From contig NW_019091380.1 in assembly GCF_001949145.1 (NCBI RefSeq), positions 1,091,064 to 1,150,868 of the forward strand: a stretch of DNA of 59,805 bases, given 5' to 3'. The DNA is from Acanthaster planci. Taxonomy: Eukaryota > Echinodermata > Asteroidea > Valvatida > Acanthasteridae. A model generated the notes under the pieces. That model searched no databases and had not been told where the DNA came from. It worked only from the letters and a program-made list of their open reading frames with translations. Position numbers and translations under genes: made by a program. Shown one piece after another: positions 25,044 to 35,452 of the stretch (its first letter is position 1; each line of letters starts with the position of its first letter).

Positions 25044-25663
25044 CTCAACACAGAAGAAGATGAAATTGATGAGATGATAATTATTGGAAGACAATTCCTG
25101 TCAGATTAGTTTCTGAACTGACACAGGATCATGTACATTTTCACTGGCACACGCATTGCACGTGGTTCGGGTCAAATCTAAAATTAGAGCGCACTTTGAA
25201 GTGGCAATGCAACATATTTTCTCATAATTCAATCTGGCTTAATTTTTTTTTACATGTACACAACAGGCGAAGCCTAACACCCTGCAAGCAACTCGAAGCT
25301 CTGAGCTAAAGTTGAAAAAATCTTAATACTAAATCTGAAACATTTCAATCAATTAAATCAACACTTTTCTGTACAATACGAAAAGCCTAAAATATAGAAT
25401 CACACTCCCAGCGTCTATCATTCTTAAAGCCAATTATATGAAAAGCCAATCTGTAGAACTCGCGCAGTTTTGAAACACACCAAGATAACAATGAACAACA
25501 TTAGATATGCTGTCAGAGGAAGTTCAGTTTCGAGTTTGCGAGTATGTAAAACTGAAATTCATGCATTCTTGCTACCGTTTTTACCAGGGAATTTTACGCT
25601 GGAACTCCGGAATGCATTTCTTCAAGGTCTCTAAACCAGTAGTGATGCGAGGAGACGCATCAC

Positions 25664-26032
25664 CTGCGGCGGCACCATACTCGCACGCAATCTTGAATCT
25701 TTTCCTTCAATAGTAGTTCGAAGCATACGTAAATGGCATAGCTATACCTACTGATCGATGTCATTTGACACGTGCGTATAGGGTCGGAAGAATAAGACCT
25801 GTGCTCAACCGTAGTATAAATCCAGATATTTATAGAAGATGCTTGACTGTTCAAGAGACATGTACACGGGAAAAGCTTCTCTTTTATCAACGGCACCCTC
25901 TTGAACTGCACACCTCCAGAAAATGGGTTCGTGTTTGTCAGGTCACTGGCCTTCGCGAGCAACCGGTCGGCCCCAACAATTAGCAGGATTGTTTGGGTTA
26001 ATGTGTCTCCAGGTAAACGGCCGTTCAATATT
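25664..26032 (-). CDS. putative nested gene, candidate 123-codon exon
   Basis: A long open minus-strand segment runs between CTTTGGCAG and CGCCGCAG|GTGATG. The first part is GC-rich in third positions and reads ILNGRLPGDTLTQTILLIVG, later FSGGVQFKRVPLIKEKLFPC. The last third includes a hydrophobic helix-like stretch, YAIYVCFELLLKEK. Its start phase (one base completing a codon) matches the 26909-26961 candidate. An alternative frame at 25943-26203, starting MSTNEGAAGN, is also open and GC-rich, so the precise exon start is doubtful. No family is recognised. Confidence 0.33.
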
Positions 26033-26908
26033 CTGCCAAAGGTCTCGACTTAAGGTAAAGTGGGTCTCCGAATGTGCAACAACTGGATCGCCTGTCAACG
26101 GCGCGAGTCGACCCGACACGGGGACAGGCAGCTGAGTGGCGGCCAGGCCAGGCCAGACGCCGGTACGTTGAATGTTGCCGGCAGCGCCTTCGTTTGTTGA
26201 CATTACGAGATCTCGATAGTATTCAAAGTTCAGGCCCGCTTACTCCGACTAGACTGTCAGTGTCCAGAGGATCATGTTGGTAAAGGGAGATTTTTTCCAT
26301 GTTTACAAAGGACTTCAGATTCGTGGAAGTGTAAATTAATCTAGGTTAATTTGATCAAAGGTCCATTGGTTTAATATGGTTACTACACAGTCCCAAACAA
26401 GTTTCATAAAGATACGTGCACAGCATTTAAAACGGCAAAGGAACAAGAAAATGACCAAGGTATTAAAAAATCCTGTTATCAAAGGCATCTAAAAATAAGT
26501 TTAACCAGAAAAAAAAACAAGAATGGGTATACACACACATATTTCTGGTACCTACATGTACATCACCATTTTATAAACATACATTTCTCTCGTAGCATCG
26601 TGAGGAACTAGACATGTTCGGTGTTTGCATGCACTTCCCCTATTTCAACGTCTCGCTCCCAACACCGGCCAAAATAGTCAGTTACAAATAACTTAAGGCA
26701 AGCTCTGTCTTCAGAAGTTGAACACTTTGCTCGAATAATCCAGAAGTTGAGGTAACATCAGTGTTGGCCAGGATGACATTGCACTACATTTGTAGCCACC
26801 TTTCTAAAAAGTCATGTATATCAATAAACTCCATCATAACGGTGAACCAGAAACAGAGAAGCGCAACAGTTCGGAGAAGAGAGTCCCGGTGAGGTTGGAG
26901 CTTGACAC

Positions 26909-26961
26909 CTAACATCAACAATACGCAAGTGCAGAAGTAGCCTCATGGTCAGCCGTCTGCG
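26909..26961 (-). CDS. putative nested gene, candidate small exon
   Basis: A 53-base segment runs between an acceptor-like AAAATACAG and a weak donor AG|GTGTCA. It reads RRRLTMRLLLHLRIVDV. It starts in phase 0, as required after 27400-27465, and ends with two bases, as required before 26032. It is short and the splice sites are weak, so support is limited to phase fit. Confidence 0.2.
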
Positions 26962-27399
26962 CTGTATTTTGTATAAAGATACCATTTTAGTGCAGGCCTA
27001 TGTGTCGATTGATAATATTCTACAACGCTCAGATTTGAGTGACGTCTAAATAAGATTACTTTGACTTCGCGGGAAATCAGCTGGGGCTAAACAAACTGCC
27101 CCGGGCTTTTGATTGACGGATGTTGGAGGGTCATTCTCTAAACCAGCTCCAGCCTCTTAAAGTGTAAGGCGTGATATGAAGTTTACTCTCCAAGGGACAG
27201 TGGGAGCCGTGAGGTTTCACATTGTGTTTGGCATTGGACGCGCCGACGGGTGCAGGGTGTGTGCGTGTGGCCTCGAAGAAAAAAAACCACAGGACAAGGG
27301 TATTCGTTGATGGGCAGTCCAGGTATCCGAGACGTCTTGAATCAATAACGAAAAACGGAAGTGGAGCGATCCTTTAATTCGACGGTTTTGAGTGCATAC

Positions 27400-27465
27400 C
27401 TCGATTTGATTAAATTTCAAATTAGCACTGCACTGAATTTCCCTGCGTGTGCCGACCACTTGACA
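27400..27465 (-). CDS. putative nested gene, exon 5 (22 codons)
   Basis: A pyrimidine-rich leader and GCTTTGATCAG precede CQVVGTRREIQCSANLKFNQ, which ends at a good donor ATCGAG|GTATGC. Phase is 0 at both ends, matching the proposed GAG| end of exon 4. The exon is small but has clean splice sites on both sides. Confidence 0.4.
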
Positions 27466-27674
27466 CTGATCAAAGCACTGATAAAGTGGTGAAGGGTCTC
27501 GGAAATGTTGATTTGAGTTCAGGGTGCATGGAACTCCGTGTCAGGTGAACGGCGTCAGGAATACGTGTCAGCACACTTGGCATTGAAATGCACAACAACT
27601 TCTTTGCTCGAGTCAGTATAGGACAAGGATGAAAAGGCAGAACAAAGAATACTCCAAAGGCTTGTCAAAAGTAC

Positions 27675-27859
27675 CTCGTATACCAGATCCCAACTTTCTA
27701 TTTTCATAACAGAATCTCTGAAAGGTGAAAAATCTACAACAAAATGCCAGTCAAGTAATCCGTCAAACTTTTCAGACACGGTGAAAGCCTCATCTGCAAC
27801 ATCGGCCTTCATTCTTTGCAGTCCTTGCATAACTCTGGAAGCAGGAGATTTCCCAAATC
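27675..27859 (-). CDS. putative nested gene, exon 4
   Basis: The frame is open from an acceptor-like TTAGTTCGCAG to a donor-like TACGAG|GTACTT. It begins with two bases that complete the AGA codon started by exon 3. It reads RFGKSPASRVMQGLQ, then EKFDGLLDWHFVVDFSPFRD and WDLVYE, an amphipathic and aromatic-rich composition typical of globular protein. The intron to exon 3 would be only 71 bases, short for this locus but above the usual minimum. Alternatively exons 3 and 4 are one frame-shifted pseudogene segment. The family is unknown. Confidence 0.5.
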
Positions 27860-27930
27860 CTGCGAACTAAAGTACTGTGAACAGTCCCATTATGTTTCTG
27901 CTCATTCCCCAAGGACAAACTTGTAATTAC

Positions 27931-28247
27931 TCTGGGATGTATGTGTGTGCGGATTAATGAGGTGGTCATAACAACGATCCGGGTCGAACGCCGAAGACAA
28001 CCCAGGAGACAACAGATACCTCAGGCAGCCATAATGGAGGTAACAGGTTAAACCGTGGGCAATGGCCGACTTGTCAACTTCGGTTCCCTTCGACATGAGG
28101 CAGAGCTGAAGACGGTAAATGCTCTCGGCCAACAAGTGCTCTTGCTCTAAGAACAATCTAACCAACTGCGACACTAAGGTGTGACCCCATGGATTAAAAT
28201 CCTGGAATCCACAATCCATACCATGAAGTACCGAAGCCTTGAAGTGA
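27931..28247 (-). CDS. putative nested gene, exon 3 (105 codons)
   Basis: This is the strongest segment of the nested gene. A textbook acceptor (TTGTCTTTCCCTTGTGCAG) is followed by 105 open codons with balanced, globular-protein composition. It reads HFKASVLHGMDCGFQDFNPW, then a likely helix QLVRLFLEQEHLLAESIYRL, then AIAHGLTCYLHYGCLRYLLS and FDPDRCYDHLI. The donor would be CCCAGA|GTAATT. One starting base completes the GG| of exon 2, and one ending base pairs with exon 4. No signal peptide, membrane segment or known catalytic motif is seen. The helical content suggests a scaffold-like domain, but the family is not recognised. Confidence 0.58.
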
Positions 28248-29164
28248 CTGCACAAGGGAAAGACAATTATTACAGTTTTTTAAACTCAAAAATCTTAATG
28301 AACAACAGGCTCGAGTGTGAAAATTTGAAGAATGAAGTCACTGGTTTGGATATAGTTGCCAAGTTAGCGTTATTGCAAGCTGCGGGAGGTTGGCGGTAAA
28401 TCTTAACATCATTCCGACTGGATAGACGCTAACCTACAAGGATAAATTGCCAGTAAAGTTGTTCCATCTCTCAGCGGACCTGCGCCTTTTGCAATGTTTC
28501 ACAATTATTCAGGAGACTCTGAATGAAACGCGAGGCTATATATAACTCCAGTCCTGGTTGATAAGGTCAAGAACTTGACATGGAAACGGGGGGGGGGTAA
28601 TCTGAAAGGGGATTTATTACTGAGCAAACTAAAACGGGGAGCTGAAGAAGAATGAGTAATAGATAACAAGGACCAGGTACAGGCCCTGAAATACCGTGCT
28701 GAACAAAATAATCATCCTTTCCCAAACATCGTTCCAGGTTCACGTGCAGACCACGTCAGTACAGGTCAGCAGTCGAATGCCGGCCCTAAAATTTTTAAAC
28801 CGTCCACTTCACTTTGAGGAGAGCCATGATAAATGCTTAGCCACCAACAGAAATAGCCAGTCCTGAGTGGCTTGGTGCACACAGAGAAGGTCTGCCTAAA
28901 GCACTATGGCAAACTATCATATACAGACCAGCCGTTTAAGGGGTGGTCATCCTCAAAACGAACTTGAACAACCGTTTGGGCCTATGGAGTCACCTGCAAA
29001 ACAGTTTAATTGGAATAAAACGACGGCCCATCCCTTCCGTGCTATGTTGTCGTGCATCAGTCCAAAAGCTAATGTAACACTCTCAGTCTTGATGTCAACC
29101 ATCCTTCAGAAGAGTGTGTACGTTTTTCTTTCGTCTGTAATATTTCCGATCGATATTTACATAC

Positions 29165-29242
29165 CCACGGTAGCATACAATATGGCCGTAGTCCTCGCCC
29201 AAATCCTGACTCTCTTGGCCAGCCATCCCACAGTGTGCCTTC
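29165..29242 (-). CDS. putative nested gene, exon 2 (26 codons)
   Basis: A 78-base segment runs between ATGTGATCAG and a good donor CGTGG|GTATGT. It reads KAHCGMAGQESQDLGEDYGH followed by IVCYR, with strongly GC-rich third positions. Its starting G completes the CG| of exon 1 and its ending GG is completed by the first base of exon 3, so both joins keep the frame. The acceptor polypyrimidine tract is set back by about 15 bases (CCCATATACCCCTCCC). Confidence 0.45.
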
Positions 29243-29698
29243 CTGATCACATGCAACCACCTCGGGAGGGGTATATGGGAACCCAGACAAAAGTTGCAAG
29301 CGCAGGCTAGTTGTTGCTGACTGCGCCAGCAGCACCGAGGGGCAACACTGAGAAATCTAACAAGCATGGGCTCTGATACGATAGTAGATGGCCAATACGC
29401 ATAAGTCGTTTTTCCGTTTAGGCTATGAGTCTAGTTAGAGCATAACAAGGACCACTGGTTGTGTTCAAAGATCGGAACTACAAAAGCTCTATTTAGTTTA
29501 ATTTCATATATGAACAAACAATTTACTTGGATGGACAAAACATTCGGTTAAAAGTTTTAATTCCATTTAGTTTCACTGACTCAATGCACGAATGCTGACT
29601 TGTTGAAAATCTACTTTCTCGACATTTTCATCACCATTTCGAAATGCATGGATAACCCATTACACTCGCCGGTGTGTTTGGTCAGCACAACTTCTCAC

Positions 29699-29721
29699 CG
29701 GGAATAATAAAAAGCTGACAT
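29699..29721 (-). CDS. putative nested gene, exon 1 coding part (start codon)
   Basis: ATG at 29719-29721 (purine at -3) begins MSAFYYS and reaches a strong donor CCCG|GTGAGA after 23 bases. The two leftover bases pair exactly with the first base of exon 2. The frame upstream of the ATG is not closed immediately, so this start rests on the downstream splice and on the X-box about 140 bases upstream. A short first coding exon is common in animal genes. Confidence 0.42.
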
Positions 29722-29861
29722 ATTGATGGTGGGGGTAAAGGAACTCGCTTGCAAAGCAAAACTCTTGCAACAGAGCACGTCGTAAATGGACGGGAATTGT
29801 TCAAAATGAAAATCAGAGCCGTGCTGTTTAAGAGGCGGGCACCTCGAATAACCACACTGGC

Positions 29862-29876
29862 CGTTGCCCGGCAACG
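29862..29876. promoter_or_regulatory. X-box-like palindrome (RFX-type site)
   Basis: CGTTGCCCGGCAACG is a perfect 15-base palindrome around one central C. It matches the RFX X-box consensus GTNRCC-(0-3 N)-RGYAAC in both half sites. X-boxes of ciliary genes usually lie within about 250 bases upstream of the ATG, and this one is about 140 bases from the proposed start at 29721. Binding was not tested, and the site is symmetric so it gives no direction. Confidence 0.6.
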
Positions 29877-32800
29877 TGTGATGAGATTTATCGCGGTATG
29901 AGAACGAACTTCAGTAGGCCGCAGAGGAAACATTGAGCGCGCAACGCCCACAGCTCTTGTCCAGGCAACTGCCAAAGAGGAGAACATCGACATCGCTCGA
30001 TGCTTGAGCTAGCCTGGGAAATCGCGGGCCACGAATTCCAGGCGGCAAATCTTAAGACCTTCCAGGCAAAGATTTGACAGAATAAGGAACTTTGTCTTCC
30101 TTCCGAGCTGATAGGCATTTCGGCATCTGGAGATACATTCACAGAGTTTATTCTAGCAGAGACATTGGAGGTCTCAGGAGTTGCGAACGAAAATTCTAAG
30201 GTATAATGAATTTTAGAAGTTAGGTCTTCAAAGTATATGGGACCATTCAGAAGTACGAGACTATATCGATACTATAGTTACGAAATGTGGGAAATGTCTG
30301 TGGGAAACGGCAGACCACGCCCACAGTTTGCACGAATGGGGGAAGCTTCTCCAGGACTTGTCTTCCCCAGAATGTGAAACATGAGGTTCCAATGACAGGC
30401 ATCGGGGACAGTGAAAGAGTAACACGTCCTAAAATGGCAAGAAACAGGTTTTCCATCGGCAAAACCATTTCAATTTGTATACCGGTATGCAAGCTGGAAT
30501 ACACGCCGGATCCCATACTCCACCCAAGACCCCCATTTGTGATTTTTCTTTCGTTTTCTCATTGAAAGAAGAATTTTAAAATATTTTCTCAGAGTGAACA
30601 GAAGTGTTCTTAAAAGGTCTGAAGGTTGAAACATATCGACTGAAATTATACCTTCGGCTTTGCACGATGCCAGTTGGTCTGGAAACCACTTTGTTAGGGT
30701 TTTAAACGTCACCGACTTGTATATAAGTAGCTGTTTCTACTACAAAACGATTACCCAGCTTCAAGTGGAAACATTGAAAGTGTTCAACCCAAGTGTTTCA
30801 TCGTTATAAAATTATGCACGAGCAATTCAAGCAAATAACAACTGATTACAAGTCAAGTATACATTCAATTCTCACGAACACTGACGACAGAAGTTTGATT
30901 TACATCCAAACCACGTAAATTCAAACTCAACAGCAGACAACGCGGCCAGTTATACAAAAAAAAAAAAAACACACGCCTCGGTGGATGACGCACGAGTACT
31001 GAAATTTACAGCAGCTGCCGTAAGAGCCGTGGGTATCTGAGGGTTGCTGCGACCTGGCAGTTCTTTGATCGATGAGAAAAAAAAAAACCGGTTGACTCAG
31101 TCGTCCGACTTCGGGGGGTAAATTGAAACTCTTCAGTGGATTTACGCCAGCCAATTAAACACTTATCCAAAAGCTGTTTGGGTACAAGACCGTGCTTTTG
31201 CATGGTTGGCCGAACCTGAATGTTGGATAGATACAACTAGTCGTCTCAACCTCACAAATATCACATTTTCCGCGGGATATCTATATATTCACGTCACCAG
31301 TACACAATACAGATGTTCTTATGGATTTGACACATTGTGTTTACCCGTGGAAAGTGAAAGAGCCTGACGAATAAAACTGCTTGACTAATTTGCCAGCCGA
31401 AAGCTGCCTTCAAAGCCACGATTGCTCTGTTGCTGCTAAATAGCAAGCCAATATTGATGTGTAATACAGCCTGTGATAATATACACGCACAGGTATATCG
31501 AAATTCACGTTCGTTGTAACGTGGCGGATGGTGAAGACATTGCACATTGAAACGGCTTACAAGTCAGCATCCTGAAATTTTGAAGTTCTGCAGGTATTAC
31601 TGATTGAGACTTTTGTAGTTCAACAAACTACTGATGTTGAATTTTGGCTCCAGCTCAAGCAATAATTTATTGTACACTGAAGAGAAATCACTATTTCCTA
31701 ATTTTTTGGATTGTATCCCCGAGGTGGGGGCCGTGTCTTTATCCGTCCGGGCACCCCTAAAACCAAAGTAACCCTCGTGGGATTCCAATAATTCGCCGTA
31801 TGGACCTCAACCCGAGGCAAGCTGACATCGAAGTAGACCTTTCACCTAGATTTACGGGCTGAGAGCGTCGACCGTACCAAAAGTCCACAGTTCTGCCCAA
31901 GGCCTTAAGCGCCTCTGGGCGCTAACCTGAGTCCCGGCGCTAGCAAGTATCCGAAAAAGTTACATGAACTGGATACGTGCTCTCAGAAATGTGGTGCTTT
32001 TTAAATGTAATGATGAAATTGATTGAGTGTCAAACATCTTGGGACTTTCTTGTCCCCTTTCCTGTTCCCTACGGAAGGAACGTTTACAGGTCTTTGCTAA
32101 ACATCGCGGAGTTAGCAACATCGTCTACAGATATACAGAAGCATACTGAAATGCACACGTACGCAGTTAGCTTTGCAAATGTAAGACACATTCCAAATCT
32201 GGCGGAATTTTGTCGCGACCTTTTTCGTGACATCAAATTTCCTACGCCTTCGGATTCTCTTCACTTCAAAGATAACCAGTTTTTTACATTCCGGTATAAA
32301 CAAAAACAGAATCCGAGAACGCGTCACTCACAAAAGGTAGCAGTTGATGTATCGGATTCAATTAACTTTATCAAAAACCAGAGTCTATTCCGTAAAGACG
32401 CAAGCGTGTGGACAATACATCTTGTAACATGACTTCACAGCAACTACCCTCGTTTCTATGCATTCGGTTTCAAGTTTAATTGATTTCGTCCAAGGGCGAC
32501 CTGTCAAACGGTAGTTTATGAAATAACCAAAGCACTAAATGAAAGGCATAGACGTATGCAGCAGAGTAGTCACTATTACATGATTAACCATCAGCAAAAC
32601 AACCCTGAAATAAACACACAAGTGATTTATCAAATTTATCAAACCAAATTCTCAGAGGAATGCTTGTAAGTTTGAGGAGGGAGTAACAACTGTCGTGCAT
32701 GGCATCCCTAGGTGCAGACATGACTCACAGCACTCGGGAAACAGTTCAGCTTGAAGGGGGGGGGCTGCAAAAGTCTAATTGTATATAAAAAAACCCAAGT

Positions 32801-34980
32801 ATCAGTTGGATGTTGTTCATTATGCGTTTCCGCTGGCTTCACCAACAGACAGACCTGCTGTCTTAGCCTTAAGGAAACCGCGGGTTGTCATTCTGAGGAA
32901 CCCCGGTAGTCTTGAGATCTCACTTTCTTCCCATGGGCATTTCCAGAAGACGCACAAAAAGCGGGAGCGTACATGCATGTGCAAAGGAGCGAGGAGCGAA
33001 ATGTGCCGACCGGCATGTAGAGCATTTTATGATTGATCTTGTCAAGAAAGACGGGGGGGTCCGAATCAATATTTTCCACCAAACTCAGTCAGTGTGGACC
33101 GAGATGACACGTCCACTCCAGTCTCAAAATCAGCCTTGCTATGTAAACTTGTAAACAACATGAACACGATTTATGACTGTGGTCTACAGAACGTCGGTTT
33201 CTCTACCTGATGGTTATCAATTAACCCAGAAGGGTTCTCAATGTGCCAGGAACTACATTGACCTGGGGCTGGGACCCCAAAACAATCACACCTGCATCAG
33301 TCACGTACAAATCAATCATTCCCACTTCTCCCCGGTACGATAATAGGGGCCGTTTTCAAATCAGCTGGATGCGACTAGATGGAGTAGCACCCAAGTCTGT
33401 GGTTAGTTGATGCAACCGATCGCCAGCACTTTCCCAAGGCGTCCAGCACTCCTTGTATAATATCCAACCGCAGTCACACCTTGTAGGCAACCGTTATAAC
33501 GATCCGCGACATTCGAAATGAATCAGTTCAACATTCTCTTCCTGACTGGAGGTGCAATGTTAACTTCTCCTGTGCGGTCATACAATTCGATCTTACACAT
33601 GTACATGTACCACTTTGATCTGGGCCCAAAGCGATTGAATTGTAGGAGGCAAACATGACGAATTACTCATGCACTTGTGAAGAGGGTTTGACAAGAAAGA
33701 GTGGGTATACGTGGACATTTAAAGATGAAGGTAAAAGCTGGATCCAATTTGAATGCTGGACAAAAAACGTTGTGGAAGCTAACACCAAAGACATTTTGCC
33801 GGAGGCTTTGCCTCCCGCGAATTGTCGGGACTCAACACGGTAATTACGTTGGCAAGTTATAAAGGGTTTAGGTTTTACTTGTCACATTTTTGTTTGTTGG
33901 GAGTCCATCAGGAAGCACCTGACATTTCTCACCACAGAAAATGCTTGAAAGTTCAAATTGAGAGTAATGCTAAGCTGATCGTATCGTACCATGCCTATAG
34001 CACAGCCACGTTGCTTGCACTTTTCAGTGACACCAACTTTAAATCAAAAGGATCAATGCTGTAATGAGATAATGGGTGAAAGTCTGGTCCCTGCGCTCTG
34101 TCGAAAAGTATCCCGTTTGACAAGTTCAAGAGAGCTCGCTCGGGATGCAAGAGCCAATCTGAACAGGAATGACATTTCTAATGCAGTTCAGGGGGAAGTT
34201 CCTCCTGAAAACAGAAACGTAGAATGAGACGGTAGGTCAGATGAGCCAATCATTCCAGAAAAGCGAAACCCTGCAGGGGGCGGCATGACTGACGGAACCC
34301 CAAAGACAATGGTTTACATACTTGGAGTCACGTACAATGTGATTGCACGACACACAAATGGAAGACTTTTATCGTCTGGTTTTGAAAAGGCGTCTGGGTT
34401 AATACCTGGAGGCAGTTTCCACTATTCTATATCGACATAGGCCTATTTCGTTGTTTTCCTCTGCCGGACAAAGAAACCATCACACTGATAGGTCTATACC
34501 AATTCATATCAAAGGTCCTCGTGACTATCCTGTCCAAAATCAACTGAATTCCGTTGCTTGCCAGCAGGGATTTTTTCTGAGGCATAACGTTGGAAAAGAG
34601 AGTTCTTCACGATACGTTTTCACGACATTCACGGAGTATTATACTTACGACCGACCATAATTATTTGACCGACAGGGACGTTTGGAATCGCGTTAAAGCC
34701 TTTTTTTCACAACAGTTGAACGCACAGACAGTCGACTCGATTGAGATCAGCACGGAGATTGGCCACACCTGCGTTATACGTCAATATCCTACGGAGAATA
34801 CTGAATGCCCCAACAGGGGATAACCGGGGTTAACATCCAAACATTCAACCGACCTTCTCCGAAAGCTTAACTCGGGAGTTCACAAGCGAAAGCCGGGTTC
34901 TTAGTGTTTAGCCCCTCTGCAGGAAACTGAGGAATCGGAACTTCCCCTTTTCAATCCGTGCCAAAGAGGGCAACTATTCT

Positions 34981-35129
34981 CTCTTTGCACGCTGCCACCA
35001 TAGGCATGCACAGCCTTGAACTGGCAGCTTGTACAATCACGTCAGAATTGTGTCAACGTCAAATTACCAAGCAACACGAATCACCGAACCATCTATATTT
35101 GCATGCCTATGGCAGCAGCATGCAAAGAG
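34981..35129. repeat. 29 bp inverted repeat flanking about 91 bp (foldback or MITE-like)
   Basis: The left arm 34981-35009 (CTCTTTGCACGCTGCC...) and right arm 35101-35129 are reverse complements with three mismatches. Weaker pairing continues outward for about ten bases. It is probably a small non-autonomous element. No target-site duplication is evident, and the large loop argues against a canonical pre-miRNA. Confidence 0.85.
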
Positions 35130-35408
35130 CGAATAAAGTCCTCGTTTTCAATACTACTTTCTGAGCATCACGTTTATAGTGGCTTTTTCAAACTGTGCCC
35201 AATCTACCCTGAGGTGAAGTACACCCTCAATGGTGAAAGAAAGACAGATATTGTTCTAAGTTTTCCAATCGGGTTCTTGCACGCGTAGACCATACTGTGC
35301 ACATTCCAGACGTTGATCTCCATTACAAGGACAAATTAAGTTTGTTGCGCGTACTCAACGTGTTCTGCGTCAAACGCGCTTTAACTTGTATGTCTATGCG
35401 GTGAGCGT

Positions 35409-35452
35409 GTACCAAACATAGAGCTATGTATAAAAACATAGCTCTGTGGTAC
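35409..35452. repeat. imperfect hairpin with 8-base loop
   Basis: GTACCA plus AGAGCTATG on the left pair with CATAGCTCT plus TGGTAC on the right across a TATAAAAA loop, with a small bulge. Function unknown. Confidence 0.75.

Noticed and set aside
31977-32432. 151-codon plus-strand frame
   Set aside because: AT-rich third positions like the surrounding intron, no domain, chance length.
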